Shown here: positions 35,161 through 44,958 of the stretch, in pieces
How positions within the stretch are numbered: the first letter of the stretch is position 1
Layout of the letters: the number at the start of each line of letters is the position of its first letter
Origin: an uncultured Lachnoclostridium sp.
Lineage (GTDB): Bacteria; Bacillota; Clostridia; Lachnospirales; Lachnospiraceae
Assembly: GCA_944381625.1 (NCBI GenBank)
Contig: CALWLW010000016.1
Location: forward strand, 1 to 64,000
Reading direction: 5' to 3'
DNA length: 64,000 nt
Program-made: the position numbers and the translations under genes
The notes under the pieces: model-generated
Told to the model about the DNA's origin: nothing
The model's input: only the letters and a program-made list of their open reading frames with translations
Database searches by the model: none

Positions 35161-35765
35161 TGTGGATTTATGAAAAGAGACTGCAGTACCCGGTGAAAAT
35201 CACCAAGACCTGTCCGAAAACCGCGCAGCTCATCATCAGCCAGTATGGCGGGCCAGACGGAGAACTGTCGGCTTCCATGCGCTATCTTTCGCAGCGTTAC
35301 ACCATGCCTGTTAAATCTGTGGGCGGACTTCTGACGGACATCGGTACGGAAGAACTTGCGCATATGGAGATTATCTGCGCCATGGTCTATCAGCTTACCA
35401 AGAACTTAAGTGTTGAAGAAGCGAAGGAAGCAGGATTTGATGCCTATTATATAGACCATACTGCTGGAATCTGGCCGCAGGCTGCTTCTGCTATGCCGTT
35501 TACCGCGAAGGAGTTCCAGTCAAAAGGAGATGCGATCACCGATCTGACAGAAGATTTGGCTGCGGAGCAGAAAGCACGCACCGTATATGACAATCTTTTG
35601 CGAATGATAACAGATCCGGAGATCCGGGAACCTCTGAAGTTTTTAAGAGCGAGAGAGATCGTTCATTTCCAGAGATTCGGGGAAGCTCTGGAGAAGACAA
35701 AAGAAAATCTGAATGCTAAGAATTATTATTATTTTAATCCTGAATTTGACAAGAAGATGATGTAA
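35160..35765 (+). CDS. cotJC: Spore coat protein CotJC, manganese-catalase family
   Basis: 201 residues. Opening MWIYEKRLQYPVKI and SQYGGPDGELSASMRYLSQR are typical; metal ligands lie in LLTDIGTEELAHMEII and in RAREIVHFQRFGEAL, the four-helix ferritin-like catalase site. Its presence shows the organism makes spores. Confidence 0.96.
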   Translation: MWIYEKRLQYPVKITKTCPKTAQLIISQYGGPDGELSASMRYLSQRYTMPVKSVGGLLTDIGTEELAHMEIICAMVYQLTKNLSVEEAKEAGFDAYYIDHTAGIWPQAASAMPFTAKEFQSKGDAITDLTEDLAAEQKARTVYDNLLRMITDPEIREPLKFLRAREIVHFQRFGEALEKTKENLNAKNYYYFNPEFDKKMM

Positions 35766-35797
35766 ATCTCATCAAAATGAATGTGAGATATGGTACG

Positions 35798-35832
35798 GCA
35801 GGGTGGAACGGCAGTATGCCGGTACACCCTGC
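35798..35832 (+). terminator. Terminator of the cotJ operon
   Basis: Inverted repeat GCAGGGTG / CACCCTGC with an inner imperfect hairpin, 33 bases after cotJC, then GTCAATTTT. The T run is short. Confidence 0.6.
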
Positions 35833-35952
35833 GTCAATTTTGATTCCAGAATAAATCTAAGTGTTTTCTGCGCAGCTATTTTCGGTAAATGGTAAATCTA
35901 CCGTTTACTTATAAAATTTTCGAAGCGCATTTTCCGGCCGGAAAATATCCAA

Positions 35953-35981
35953 TTGCAGAATCTGGTCGAAGATGGTAGAAT
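35953..35981 (+). promoter_or_regulatory. Promoter of the type I toxin mRNA
   Basis: TTGCAG (35953-35958), 17-base spacer, TAGAAT (35976-35981). It gives a leader of about 85 bases with potential hairpins, as usual for type I toxins whose translation is restrained by structure. Confidence 0.7.
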
Positions 35982-36072
35982 ACCCTCATGAAAGAGTACC
36001 CATGACAGGGTGGCAGCCTCCCGAGCCAATGAAACCGGTCTGCCGGAATACATAGGAAGGGAGGTGGTGCGT

Positions 36073-36189
36073 ATGACAGACTACGAGACCATAATGGTTT
36101 TCCTTGGGATAATCGGCTTGCTGATTTCTTTTGGTGGTATGCTCATTGCATTGCTTGCCTTTCTCGATAAGAGAAATAAGCGAAAATAA
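36073..36189 (+). CDS. Holin-like type I toxin peptide
   Basis: 38 residues: MTDYETIMVFLGIIGLLISF..., one membrane helix (about 8-30) and a basic tail LDKRNKRK. It matches the 'putative holin-like toxin' peptides of Bacillota (TxpA-like), which damage the membrane. AGGGAGG precedes the ATG by about nine bases. The antisense RNA gene on the other strand overlaps its 3' end, completing a type I module. Confidence 0.82.
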   Translation: MTDYETIMVFLGIIGLLISFGGMLIALLAFLDKRNKRK

Positions 36190-36287
36190 AAATGCCCACC
36201 CCGTCTGCCAACGGGATGGGCAGCTCTCATTGAGAGCTAAATAAACCCTTTTTCGGGAGCATCCACTTTGGAGTGGGTGCTCTTTCT
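36183..36287 (-). ncRNA. Antisense antitoxin RNA of the type I module
   Basis: Starts about seven bases past a minus-strand -10 box and ends in the T run opposite 36188-36192, about 100 nt. It contains hairpins GAGCACCCACTCC...GGATGCTC and a terminator (36193-36204 with 36211-36222, one G-U pair). It overlaps the end of the toxin gene and its 3' untranslated region, the geometry of RatA with TxpA. Confidence 0.75.
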
Positions 36288-36293
36288 ATGTTC

Positions 36294-36322
36294 ATTATAT
36301 ATCGGACTTTCTCTTTTAGCAA
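36294..36322 (-). promoter_or_regulatory. Promoter of the antisense RNA
   Basis: On the minus strand TTGCTA (plus 36317-36322) and TATAAT (plus 36294-36299), spacer 17 bases. Confidence 0.75.
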
Positions 36323-36557
36323 GTCTTGTAGAGAAAATTGTGAGGAGCGTGAGGAGTTTTAAGACCTGCAACCGTTATGAAACAGGCTGGATTGTGAGGC
36401 AAAAGGATTTTTGAAAGACTGGCGTATCCGGAGGAAACAATAAGACAGTATATTTTCGCATCCGGCCAGAGAGCCCCGGCTTCCCGGGAGCATGCCCCGG
36501 TATGCCAGAAAGCTCTCCCGGCTCCATATGCTAGTGGCGAAAAAGTATCAATCCTCC

Positions 36558-38366
36558 TCACTGCCCCCACGTTCCCGTGATGACGGAGCATTGGCATACT
36601 CGCTTTACCGGCCCGTAAACAGCCGCGGCGGTGGAGCCGGCCACGAACAACAGGATGATCAGTAAGGACGCCGCGGGGAACGCATAGGCGGCCTGGGGAA
36701 AATGTGTTTCGATGAGGATGCGGTACAGGCTTCTGTGGAGGAGCAGGCCGGCGGCGCATCCGGTCGCGTATCCGGAGCATGCGTAGGTGAAGGCCTCTGC
36801 CGCGATCATTCCCGCAATCTGCCGTTCGTCCATGCCCACTGCCCGCATGGCGCTGTACTGTTCCGCCCTGGCGGATACGCTCATGGAGATGCTGTTGATA
36901 ATGTTCAGCGCGGCGACCAGGGCGATGATGAGGAGAAAGCCATATACGCAGAACAGGAAGGCCGTATAGGTGCCGGCCGTACTCTGGCCGCGGTCGTCAT
37001 GAAAGGCGTACTGGTCGGGCACCGCCTGACGGACCTTTTCCACGGTTTCGTCCCCTGCGTTTCTGTCCAGCTGTACCATAAGCAGAGAATAGCCGGAGGC
37101 GCCTGTCAGGCGGGTAAAAGTGTCGCCGGAAGCGATGAGCGTAACGGTATCTCCGGCTGAGCCGTCGCTGCTGAACAGATCGTATTTTAACAGGCCCGCA
37201 ATTTCAAGTTCTTCTTCCCCGATCCATATCTTGTCTCCCGGTTCCAGAAGGCTGTCTTCGCTCAGAACAGCCAGTACGCAGCCGCTGTCACCGTATACTT
37301 TGGAGATTTTGCTCCCCCTCTTTAACAGTCCGTCTTTGGCGAGGCAGTCCAGATCGTATTCGTCAAAGGAGATAAGATCGCAGGACTGGACGGAGGCGTC
37401 TTCTGCGGTCCTCATGGGCAGACCGAAGGCGCTCCTGCGGCCATAGACCTGCCCTACGCCGTCTATGTGCCGGAGATTTTCCGCCAGCGTACCGTCCACA
37501 GAGTTGCCGCCGCTGTCCGCGGAAATATGAAGGTCAGGCGTGCTGGACAGCTGGGGCATGAGGTACTGCACACAGTCCACCAGCACGGAAAAACTTAGAA
37601 ACAGGATGATGCTGAGGGCAAAAGATCCGGTCATGAGCAGCAGATTTTTCCTGGCAGATACGGCATGGTGAATGCCCAGGGACGTCTCAATGGGCAGAAA
37701 CCGTGTGCCGGCCGCCCGATGGACCGGAGAGGACGTATATGCGTTTCCGGAGACAGCCGTAACCGGGGAGACCCTGGAGGCGCGTCTGGCGGGAGCGCCC
37801 GCGGCGATCAATACTGTAAGGACGCCCATAATGCTTCCGCTGGCGATGCCTGTGGGACTGACGCCAAAGAGCGGTATCTGGGAAAATTCTTCTCTCACCA
37901 GGAAACGCAGTCCGGCGCATGCCGCCCAGGAGGCCGCCGTTCCCAGCACAACGCCTGTGGGGATGGCCGTGCGGCACCAGTTCAGGGCTTCCAGCCGGAC
38001 AAACAGGATGATCTGCTTTTTACTCATCCCGATACAGCGCATCATTCCGAAGAATCTGGTGCGCTGGGCCACATTGCTGTTGATGCTCCCGGAGATCATC
38101 AGAACGCCCGCAAACAGAATCAGCACGGACAACAGGGCCGCGATCGGAAAAAGAGTCTGCCCCATGGTGGTGCCGGCCATGTCCTGCATCGTAAGGCCCT
38201 CATGTTTTTCCAGAAGCCGGATTCGCTCCATCCGGATGCCCATATCGGCCAGCGTAAAGATGGCCGTAACCAGAAAAACAGAGAAAATGATGCAGGAGAG
38301 GGTCATACGGTTCTGCCTCCGGTGCATTCTGGCGGAGATGGGGATCAGGCTGAGATAGCTTTTCAT
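36558..38366 (-). CDS. FtsX-like ABC transporter permease (BceB/MacB-like)
   Basis: 602 residues. Four or more membrane helices, with FtsX domains near 95-175 (MISGSINSNVAQRTRFFGMM RC) and near 490-590 (ARAEQYSAMRAVGMDERQIA), and an extracellular domain between. Works with the ATPase overlapping it by four bases; the next two genes on this strand are a histidine kinase and response regulator, the usual arrangement of antimicrobial-peptide sensing and resistance modules. GGGAGG lies eight bases before the ATG at 38366. Confidence 0.9.
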   Translation of the reverse strand: MKSYLSLIPISARMHRRQNRMTLSCIIFSVFLVTAIFTLADMGIRMERIRLLEKHEGLTMQDMAGTTMGQTLFPIAALLSVLILFAGVLMISGSINSNVAQRTRFFGMMRCIGMSKKQIILFVRLEALNWCRTAIPTGVVLGTAASWAACAGLRFLVREEFSQIPLFGVSPTGIASGSIMGVLTVLIAAGAPARRASRVSPVTAVSGNAYTSSPVHRAAGTRFLPIETSLGIHHAVSARKNLLLMTGSFALSIILFLSFSVLVDCVQYLMPQLSSTPDLHISADSGGNSVDGTLAENLRHIDGVGQVYGRRSAFGLPMRTAEDASVQSCDLISFDEYDLDCLAKDGLLKRGSKISKVYGDSGCVLAVLSEDSLLEPGDKIWIGEEELEIAGLLKYDLFSSDGSAGDTVTLIASGDTFTRLTGASGYSLLMVQLDRNAGDETVEKVRQAVPDQYAFHDDRGQSTAGTYTAFLFCVYGFLLIIALVAALNIINSISMSVSARAEQYSAMRAVGMDERQIAGMIAAEAFTYACSGYATGCAAGLLLHRSLYRILIETHFPQAAYAFPAASLLIILLFVAGSTAAAVYGPVKRVCQCSVITGTWGQ

Positions 38367-39046
38367 TCTCTGCACCTCCCCAGATCTGTGAGATGTCCGT
38401 CGGACACCTGGAGTATCCGGTCCGCTGTCTGAGCGATGCTCCGGCTGTGGGTGATCATGACGATCGTCTGCTCATATTTCCTGGACGCCTGCTTCAGAAG
38501 GGCAATGACCTCGTTGGTATTGCGGGAGTCCAGGTTGCCTGTGGGCTCGTCTGCCAGGATCAAAGCCGGCCGGGTGATCAGAGCCCGGCCGATGGCCGCC
38601 CGCTGCTGCTGTCCGCCGGAAAGCTGGCCCGGAAGGTGTGCGCGGCGTTCCGTAAGATGAAGGGCGCCGAGCAGTTCCTCCAGATATCTGCGGTCTGGTT
38701 TCTGGTGGTCCAGCAGTACAGGAAACATCATGTTCTGTTCCACCGTCAATTCCGGGATCAGGTTGAAGCTCTGAAAGATAAATCCGATATTTCTCCGCCG
38801 GAAGACAGTTCGGTTCTGATCCTTCATCTTGAAAATATCTTTCCCGTCCACGTAAACCCGGCCCGCTGAGGGCGTGTCCAGCGCGCCGATGATGTTCAGA
38901 AGCGTACTTTTACCGGAGCCGGATTCTCCTACGATCACAGTAAACTCTCCTTTGGGAACGGTAAAACTCACATTGCGCAGCGCGTGTACGGCGGCTTCTC
39001 CGCTGCCGTAGGTTTTGGAGACCTTTTCCACCTTCAGTATGTCCAT
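38363..39046 (-). CDS. ABC transporter ATP-binding protein
   Basis: 227 residues. Walker [11 protein letters not shown]-loop FIFQSFNL, signature [15 protein letters not shown], Walker [14 protein letters not shown]-loop VMITHS. MacB/BceA-type ATPase pairing with the permease. A promoter of its own is probably in the 120-base gap to the kinase gene. Confidence 0.96.
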   Translation of the reverse strand: MDILKVEKVSKTYGSGEAAVHALRNVSFTVPKGEFTVIVGESGSGKSTLLNIIGALDTPSAGRVYVDGKDIFKMKDQNRTVFRRRNIGFIFQSFNLIPELTVEQNMMFPVLLDHQKPDRRYLEELLGALHLTERRAHLPGQLSGGQQQRAAIGRALITRPALILADEPTGNLDSRNTNEVIALLKQASRKYEQTIVMITHSRSIAQTADRILQVSDGHLTDLGRCRE

Positions 39047-39166
39047 AAGAATTCCCGCCTTTCTTTACCCCATGGTCGGCCAGCCATCCGGGCGTGCCTG
39101 CGCCGGGGTATTCGATTTCGTGAAAGAAGCGTAACATATCCGCCCTACAGAAAGATAACTGCCATC

Positions 39167-40216
39167 CTACAATTTTGTAGGAATCAGAAAATGGATGGTA
39201 AATACAGAACCCTTACCCGGCTCGCTGTCGGCCTGTATGGTTCCGTTGTGCGCTTCCACCACTGCCTTTGCCAGCGGCAGGCCCAGGCCGATTCCCTGGG
39301 TGTCCTGGGACAGACGGCTGCGGTAAAAGCGTTTGAAAATATGATGCAGGTCTTCGGGACAGATCCCGCATCCGTCGTCTTTCACGAGGATCTGGAGCAT
39401 GGAGGGAAACGTTTCCCATTGAATCTGGATGCGGCCGCCTGCCTGGGTGTGATCCAACGCATTTTTTATAAGATTGCCCAGCGCTTCCGTCAGCCATACA
39501 CGGTCGCAGGTCAGTACGGCTTCGTCAGGGCCGGAAAAAGACAGGATTTTTCCTTCCTGATCCGCCCGGAACGCAAACTGCCTTTTCAGATCTTCCATCA
39601 TGGCGGATATCGGAACCTGAGCTTTGTCAAATACCACCGTGCCGGCGTCGAGCTTCGTAATTTTTAAAAGATTCTGGACGAGATTTTCGATCCGGTCCAG
39701 TTCATACTCTGACAGTGCGGCGAATTCCGACACAGTCTGCGGGTCCGAAGTATCCGCCTGTACGATGCCGTTGTAAATATTGAGCGCGGCAAGGGGTGTT
39801 TTCAGCTGATGAGAAATATCGGAGATGGTGTCTTTCATGAATTTCTTCGCGTTCTTTTCATTTTCAGCATGGGCGCTCAAAACAGCCGCCAGAGAATTGA
39901 TCTCATGGAACAGCCGGCAGAGCTGGCCTTCCTCGTCGCATGCGAGTCGGATCTGGGGATTGCCGCACCTGTATTCCTGGAGCTGTGCGGCGGCCTGGGA
40001 CAGAATCCGGTCCTGGTTTTGAAAATACAGAAAAAGAGTCAGGAGAGAGACTGCCCCGTCACAGAGAAAAAGACACAGCACATAAAGCCGGGCGTTCTGT
40101 GGCCGGAGAACGGCCAGGACAAAAGCAGCCAGGGCGAAGAGAACAGTGTATAGGATTATAAGGGAAAAGAGCCTTTTTATGTGTCTGTCGGACAAAATTC
40201 TCAAGAAGGATCTCAT
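39167..40216 (-). CDS. Sensor histidine kinase, intramembrane-sensing type
   Basis: 349 residues. Two membrane helices near the N-terminus (about 12-35 and 42-62) with almost no outside loop, then a H-box SHQLKTPLAAL, N-box LIKNALDHTQ, G1 VKDDGCGI and G2 GIGLGLPLAKAV. Lack of a sensor domain fits BceS-like kinases that receive the signal through the transporter. ATG 40216 overlaps the regulator's stop (ATGA); ATG 40231 is an alternative. Confidence 0.93.
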   Translation of the reverse strand: MRSFLRILSDRHIKRLFSLIILYTVLFALAAFVLAVLRPQNARLYVLCLFLCDGAVSLLTLFLYFQNQDRILSQAAAQLQEYRCGNPQIRLACDEEGQLCRLFHEINSLAAVLSAHAENEKNAKKFMKDTISDISHQLKTPLAALNIYNGIVQADTSDPQTVSEFAALSEYELDRIENLVQNLLKITKLDAGTVVFDKAQVPISAMMEDLKRQFAFRADQEGKILSFSGPDEAVLTCDRVWLTEALGNLIKNALDHTQAGGRIQIQWETFPSMLQILVKDDGCGICPEDLHHIFKRFYRSRLSQDTQGIGLGLPLAKAVVEAHNGTIQADSEPGKGSVFTIHFLIPTKL

Positions 40217-40899
40217 AAGCCGGTACTCCATTTATATCCCATTCCGCGGACGGTCACGATCTTTTCCGGGGATCCGGGATTGTCCTCGATTTTTGTGCGC
40301 AGCCTGCGGACGTAGACGGTGAGGGTGCTGCTGTCGATATAGTTTTCTTCATGATCCCAGAGCCTGCCCAGGATCTGATCCGGCGACAGCACGATGCCCG
40401 GATGCTCCATGAACAGGCAGAGCAGCTTATATTCCCCCGGCGTCAGGGAAATCAGGGTACCATCTTTATAGACCTCCCGTGTCAGCAGTGATACGCGGAT
40501 TCCGTTGGAGCTTAATTCTGCGTCCATCCGGTCAAAATCACCGCTTCTGCGCAGGATGGCGTTGATCCTGGATAGAAATACCGCCAGCTTGAACGGCTTT
40601 GTGATATAGTCGTCGCCGCCCATATCCAGTCCCATAATGATGTCCGTCTCTTCATCTGCCGCGGTGAGGAAGATCACCGGAACCCTGGACGTCTTTCGGA
40701 TCTCCCGGCACAGGTCGTATCCGGAGCCGTCGGGAAGGGAAACGTCCAGAATCACCAGATCATAGAGCCCTTCTGCCCAGAGGGCCTGTGCCTGGGCAAG
40801 CGTCCGGGCGACCGTGACTTCGTAATCTTGTTTTTTCAGCGCGAAAGAAAGTCCTCCAATCAAGCTCAGATCGTCCTCCACAAAAAATATCTGTTTCAT
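40213..40899 (-). CDS. OmpR-family response regulator
   Basis: 228 residues. Receiver domain with phosphorylated Asp in DLVILDVSLPDGSGYDLC and Lys in TKPFKLAVF; C-terminal winged helix with ENYIDSSTLTVYVRRLRTKI. Partner of the kinase just downstream; expected to control the ABC genes. The coding frame is open to 40998, but ATG 40899 has GGGGGCAG eight bases upstream. Confidence 0.95.
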   Translation of the reverse strand: MKQIFFVEDDLSLIGGLSFALKKQDYEVTVARTLAQAQALWAEGLYDLVILDVSLPDGSGYDLCREIRKTSRVPVIFLTAADEETDIIMGLDMGGDDYITKPFKLAVFLSRINAILRRSGDFDRMDAELSSNGIRVSLLTREVYKDGTLISLTPGEYKLLCLFMEHPGIVLSPDQILGRLWDHEENYIDSSTLTVYVRRLRTKIEDNPGSPEKIVTVRGMGYKWSTGL

Positions 40900-40989
40900 G
40901 CTAGTTCTGCCCCCTGAAAATAAATGCTTGCTTTTTATTGTATATGTTTGAAAGGGAAAATACAAGGAGCAGGGACAGGGGGCTTTCCT

Positions 40990-41367
40990 ATGAACCAAGG
41001 CAAAAGCCGTCGGGGGATGTACGTACTTGTTTCTTGCCTTATCTTTGCTATAATCATAAAGTGGATCTGTCTTTGGGTCCAGGGCGCGGGCGGACAGGAT
41101 ATGGAACGAGAAGTATCTGCCAAAAACCCGTGCGAAGAAATCAAAAGAAAGGCAGAAAGCGGACAGATCGCGGAAAAACAGCCTGTCCGCCTGAATCGTC
41201 GCGTATATTATGGAGAAAAGTCATTCAACGGAAAAATTATTAGAGGAGGCTTCTGTCCGCAGGCTTATCATACAGCTTGGAATACCTGCAATGTTTGGTC
41301 AGTTTTTCAATATCCTGTACAGCATCGTCGATCGGGTCTATGTCGGGCAGATTCCGGGAGCCGGTGA
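40990..41367 (+). CDS. Doubtful small membrane-anchored protein
   Basis: Up to 125 residues with one membrane helix (about 10-30) and a charged tail. A CAGGGGG site lies nine bases upstream of ATG 40990. It overlaps the MATE gene by 158 bases, which makes the last third doubtful; a frameshifted or chance frame is possible. Confidence 0.25.
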   Translation: MNQGKSRRGMYVLVSCLIFAIIIKWICLWVQGAGGQDMEREVSAKNPCEEIKRKAESGQIAEKQPVRLNRRVYYGEKSFNGKIIRGGFCPQAYHTAWNTCNVWSVFQYPVQHRRSGLCRADSGSR

Positions 41368-42601
41368 GACTGCGCTGGCAAGTATCGGCGTGTGCGCTCC
41401 GGCATTGACAGCGATCTCTGCTTTCGCCTATATGGTGGGGATCGGGGGCGCTTCCGGCATGAGTATCAGCCTGGGACAAAAGGACAGGAAACGTGCCCGG
41501 GCGATTGTGGGCAACGCCGTGTTCCTTCTGCTTCTTATGGCGGTGGTTATTACCCTTCTTCTGTTTGCCGTCAGAAAGCCGCTCCTTTACATACTGGGAT
41601 GTAGCGATACCATGTTTCCCTATGCGGAAACCTATTTTATGATCTATATTTTGGGGACACTCCCCTTACTGCTCGGCACCGGACTGAACCATTTCCTTTT
41701 GGGACAGGGGTTTTCCAGACAGGGGATGATGGCGGTGGTCGTTGGGGCTGTCATGAACGTGGTGCTGGATCCGGTCTTAATCTTCGGGGCGAAGCTGGGC
41801 ATTGCCGGGGCTGCGATCGCGACGGTGCTCTCCCAGTGCGGTATGGCCGTCTATGTTGTATACCAGCTTTGCAGGCCGAAAATACCGATCCGCCTGCATT
41901 TTTGCAGACCCCAAAAAGTCCTGTGCACCCGGATTCTCTCCGTTGGCTCCATGTCCTTTCTGATCACGATTCTGGATAACCTGATCATCATTTTGCTGAA
42001 TATGGTGCTGCGCAGATACGGCGGAATCCAGTATGGGGATCAGCTCCTTACCTGCGCCACTGTGGTGCAGAGTTTTCTTACGATTGTATTCTGCCCGGCG
42101 CAGGGAATCACATCGGGATGCGCCGCTATATTCGGCTATCATTACGGGGCTGGGCATTACCGGAAGATCCGGCGGGCATTTTTCGGCGTGTTTGTGCTCT
42201 GCGGTCTTTATATCGGAATACTGCAAATTGCAGTGCAGATGTCTCCGCAGATATTTGCAGGGCTGTTCCTGCAGGACACGGACATGATCCGGCTGGCATC
42301 CGCCAGCCTGCGGATGTATACGCTGGCGCTGGCCGGCGTGGCGGTACAATATGCATTGGTGGACGGGCTGACGGCGATGGGCAGGATCCGATACGCATTT
42401 CCGCTGTCCGTGTTCCGCAAACTTGTGTATATGGCGTGTATCTTTGTCCTGCCAAGGATCATGGATATCCGTTCCGTTTTTTACGCAGGGAGCATTTCCG
42501 ACGCTGTCGGTGCAGCTTTCAGCGCGGCAGTCTTTTTTGGTATCGTAGATCCCAGGCTGAAAAAGGAACTGGTGCAAAAAGAAACGGAAGAGAACGGGTA
42601 A
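41210..42601 (+). CDS. MATE-family efflux transporter
   Basis: 463 residues, about twelve membrane helices in two halves. Family features: IPAMFGQFFNILYSIVDRVY with VGQIPGAGETALASIG, and PLLLGTGLNHFLLGQGFSRQ. It exports drugs or metabolites using a Na+ or H+ gradient. No strong ribosome site is visible at ATG 41210, but the N-terminus is typical. Confidence 0.93.
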   Translation: MEKSHSTEKLLEEASVRRLIIQLGIPAMFGQFFNILYSIVDRVYVGQIPGAGETALASIGVCAPALTAISAFAYMVGIGGASGMSISLGQKDRKRARAIVGNAVFLLLLMAVVITLLLFAVRKPLLYILGCSDTMFPYAETYFMIYILGTLPLLLGTGLNHFLLGQGFSRQGMMAVVVGAVMNVVLDPVLIFGAKLGIAGAAIATVLSQCGMAVYVVYQLCRPKIPIRLHFCRPQKVLCTRILSVGSMSFLITILDNLIIILLNMVLRRYGGIQYGDQLLTCATVVQSFLTIVFCPAQGITSGCAAIFGYHYGAGHYRKIRRAFFGVFVLCGLYIGILQIAVQMSPQIFAGLFLQDTDMIRLASASLRMYTLALAGVAVQYALVDGLTAMGRIRYAFPLSVFRKLVYMACIFVLPRIMDIRSVFYAGSISDAVGAAFSAAVFFGIVDPRLKKELVQKETEENG

Positions 42602-42778
42602 AGGAAAAAGCAAACCGGTCTTCCGCCTGCGGACAGGCTGACATTTTATACTTGCTGTAAAAAAGGGCACACAGACGGTATGTATACCGCTGCGCGACTC
42701 CCACAGAATTTGTGAAAAACGGCGGAAGTTCTGTGGTGATCCCGGACAGTACAAAAGAATAAAGCACCGATGTTTGGA

Positions 42779-42806
42779 TTGAAAAAAAGCGCCCAGGTGC
42801 TATAGT
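42779..42806 (+). promoter_or_regulatory. Promoter of the LytTR/GHKL operon
   Basis: TTGAAA (42779-42784), 16-base spacer, TATAGT (42801-42806), 25 bases before the start codon. Confidence 0.65.
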
Positions 42807-42831
42807 AATACCATAGAGAGGTGGAAACGCT

Positions 42832-43551
42832 ATGGTACGTTTGGTAATATGCGACGACGAGGAGAAAATGGTGAGTCTTCATCTGGACAGGATCAGGAGG
42901 ATCCTGGAGGAGAACCGGATAGCCTGTGAGACAGAGACGTATACGCGCAGTGAAAATCTGCTGTACGACATCACGGAGGATGGATTTTACTATGATATCC
43001 TTCTGCTGGATATCGAGATGCCGGGGATCACGGGCATGGAGCTGGCGGAAAAGATCCGCCCGTATCTGCCCGATGTGCGGATTATCTTTATCACGTCCCA
43101 TATGGAGTATGCCATTGATGCATATGAACTGTCCATATTCCGCTATGTGCCCAAGAATGATCTGGAGAAGCGGCTCCCGTCCGCGGTGCTGGACGCGGTG
43201 CGGCTGGCGGAGCTGGAAGAAGGACGGGTCTACACGATCCGGACGAACAGCCGTCTGGAGCGTATCCCGTATAAAGAGATCCGCTATATTGAAAAGGATG
43301 GCAAGAATGCGGCGGTTGTCACCGGCAGAGGTGTATCAAAGGTGCGCAGGACGCTGACACAGATCTATGAGGAACTGGGAGCAGAGGAATTTATCTTTAC
43401 GGATCGGGGATGTATTGTCAATCTGATCCATATCGCGCAGATCCGGCAGGGCGCGGCCATGCTGAAGGACGGAACGCTGCTTCCCATCAGCCGCTCCCAT
43501 TTACAGGGAGTGAAGGAAGCGGTCAACCGGTATTGGGGGAAGCATATATGA
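42832..43551 (+). CDS. LytTR-family response regulator
   Basis: 239 residues. Receiver domain with Asp in YDILLLDIEMPGITGMEL; LytTR DNA-binding domain (about 130-235) with IPYKEIRYIEKDGKNAAVVT and SRSHLQGVKEAVNRY. AgrA/VirR-like. Overlaps the kinase gene by four bases. Confidence 0.95.
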   Translation: MVRLVICDDEEKMVSLHLDRIRRILEENRIACETETYTRSENLLYDITEDGFYYDILLLDIEMPGITGMELAEKIRPYLPDVRIIFITSHMEYAIDAYELSIFRYVPKNDLEKRLPSAVLDAVRLAELEEGRVYTIRTNSRLERIPYKEIRYIEKDGKNAAVVTGRGVSKVRRTLTQIYEELGAEEFIFTDRGCIVNLIHIAQIRQGAAMLKDGTLLPISRSHLQGVKEAVNRYWGKHI

Positions 43552-44843
43552 TGGGAATGGCTGATATGGGATTGGAATTCCTGACTGCCCTTGTACGTAT
43601 GGCGGCGGGAATATTTCTGGCTGGCCGCATCCTGGGGAGAGAGGAACCGGGACCTAGAACTCTTCTGATGGGAGCGGGCGGGACGGCGGCCGCCGCGTGG
43701 GCTTTGGCGGCGGCGCCTGTGCCGTTTTTTTGGCGCATTGGGCTGGAGAGCGCGTGGACTGCTTTTCTGGCGGGGCGCCGGAACAGGAAAGAATGGCGGC
43801 AGTATCTGTATGTCTGCATCTTTTATGAGATTGGATTCTTTCTCTGGACGTTTCTGGCGGAAGCGGGCATAGATCTTCTGGGGATATGGAATGGCCGGGA
43901 GCTGTCCGGCGCGCGGGCTGCCGGTATGGCGGAGGGGGCAGCCTGTCTGGGAGTTGTGTGTATCTGCCTGTATGCAAAGAGCCGTACAGAGATGAAAGAA
44001 CGGGACGGTTTCCGGCTGGCGTCGGCCCTGGCGGTCATGGGATTCGTGGGAACCGTATCGCTGACGGAACAGCAGAAGCTGACGATTCCCAAAGATACAC
44101 TGAGCATGTGGATGATGCTGTCGCTGATCTGTATGATTGCCATATTGGTGTTCCGCATGCGCAGGCAATATGAGGCGGAACGGGAACTGGCGGAGATCAA
44201 GGCAGAGCAGGCGAAGCTTCTGGAACGGGAGTATGCGGAGCTTGGCCGGATGTACGAGACGAATGCCAGACTGTTCCATGACTTCCACAACCATATTGGA
44301 GTCCTGCAGCAGTTTTTGTCCCAGGAAAAATACGGGGAGGCCCGCCGCTACCTGGACGAGCTGCAGCAGCCGCTGCGGGAGATGGGGACCGGGCGCTGGA
44401 CGGGAGACGAGGCGGCGGATTATCTCATCGGCAGTAAGGCGGAAGCTGCGAAGGCCATGGGCGTCCGGCTGAGCATACAGGCAGAATATCCCCGGCATGC
44501 GAACATCAGGAGCGCGGATCTTTGTGCCGTTTTGGGAAATCTCCTGGACAATGCGCTGGAAGCGGCGGTACAGGCAGGAAAACCGGAGGGGCGCTGGGCT
44601 TCGCTGACAATTCGGAAGATCCACCGGATGCTGGTAATAAAGATGGAAAATTCCTTTTCAGGTACGCCGGTGGAGCAGGGAGGCCGCCTGCTGACCACCA
44701 AGGCAGAGGCGGGACTGCATGGCTGGGGAATCCGCAGCGTGCAGGCTGCGGCGGAGAAATATGACGGGACCGTACAGACCTCCTATGAGGGAAACGTCTT
44801 TTGCACTGTGGTCACGCTTTCTTTTCCCGAACGGGAGCTGTAA
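43548..44843 (+). CDS. GHKL-domain sensor kinase (AgrC-like)
   Basis: 431 residues. About six membrane helices (about 5-215), coiled-coil region, H-box LFHDFHNHIGVLQQFL, then the GHKL ATPase domain with LGNLLDNALEAAVQ and LHGWGIRSVQAAAEKY. Such kinases often sense peptides; no peptide gene was found next to it. Start ATG 43548 overlaps the regulator stop. Confidence 0.92.
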   Translation: MMGMADMGLEFLTALVRMAAGIFLAGRILGREEPGPRTLLMGAGGTAAAAWALAAAPVPFFWRIGLESAWTAFLAGRRNRKEWRQYLYVCIFYEIGFFLWTFLAEAGIDLLGIWNGRELSGARAAGMAEGAACLGVVCICLYAKSRTEMKERDGFRLASALAVMGFVGTVSLTEQQKLTIPKDTLSMWMMLSLICMIAILVFRMRRQYEAERELAEIKAEQAKLLEREYAELGRMYETNARLFHDFHNHIGVLQQFLSQEKYGEARRYLDELQQPLREMGTGRWTGDEAADYLIGSKAEAAKAMGVRLSIQAEYPRHANIRSADLCAVLGNLLDNALEAAVQAGKPEGRWASLTIRKIHRMLVIKMENSFSGTPVEQGGRLLTTKAEAGLHGWGIRSVQAAAEKYDGTVQTSYEGNVFCTVVTLSFPEREL

Positions 44844-44958
44844 GCATCCGAACCGTTTGAGGACAAAAAGGCGCTGTTTGCGGACTTCCCGGCAGAACGG
44901 CTGTTTTTCGGCTATGATGAAGGCATAAAAGAAAAACAGATGCCGGGAGGTAGAAGAA

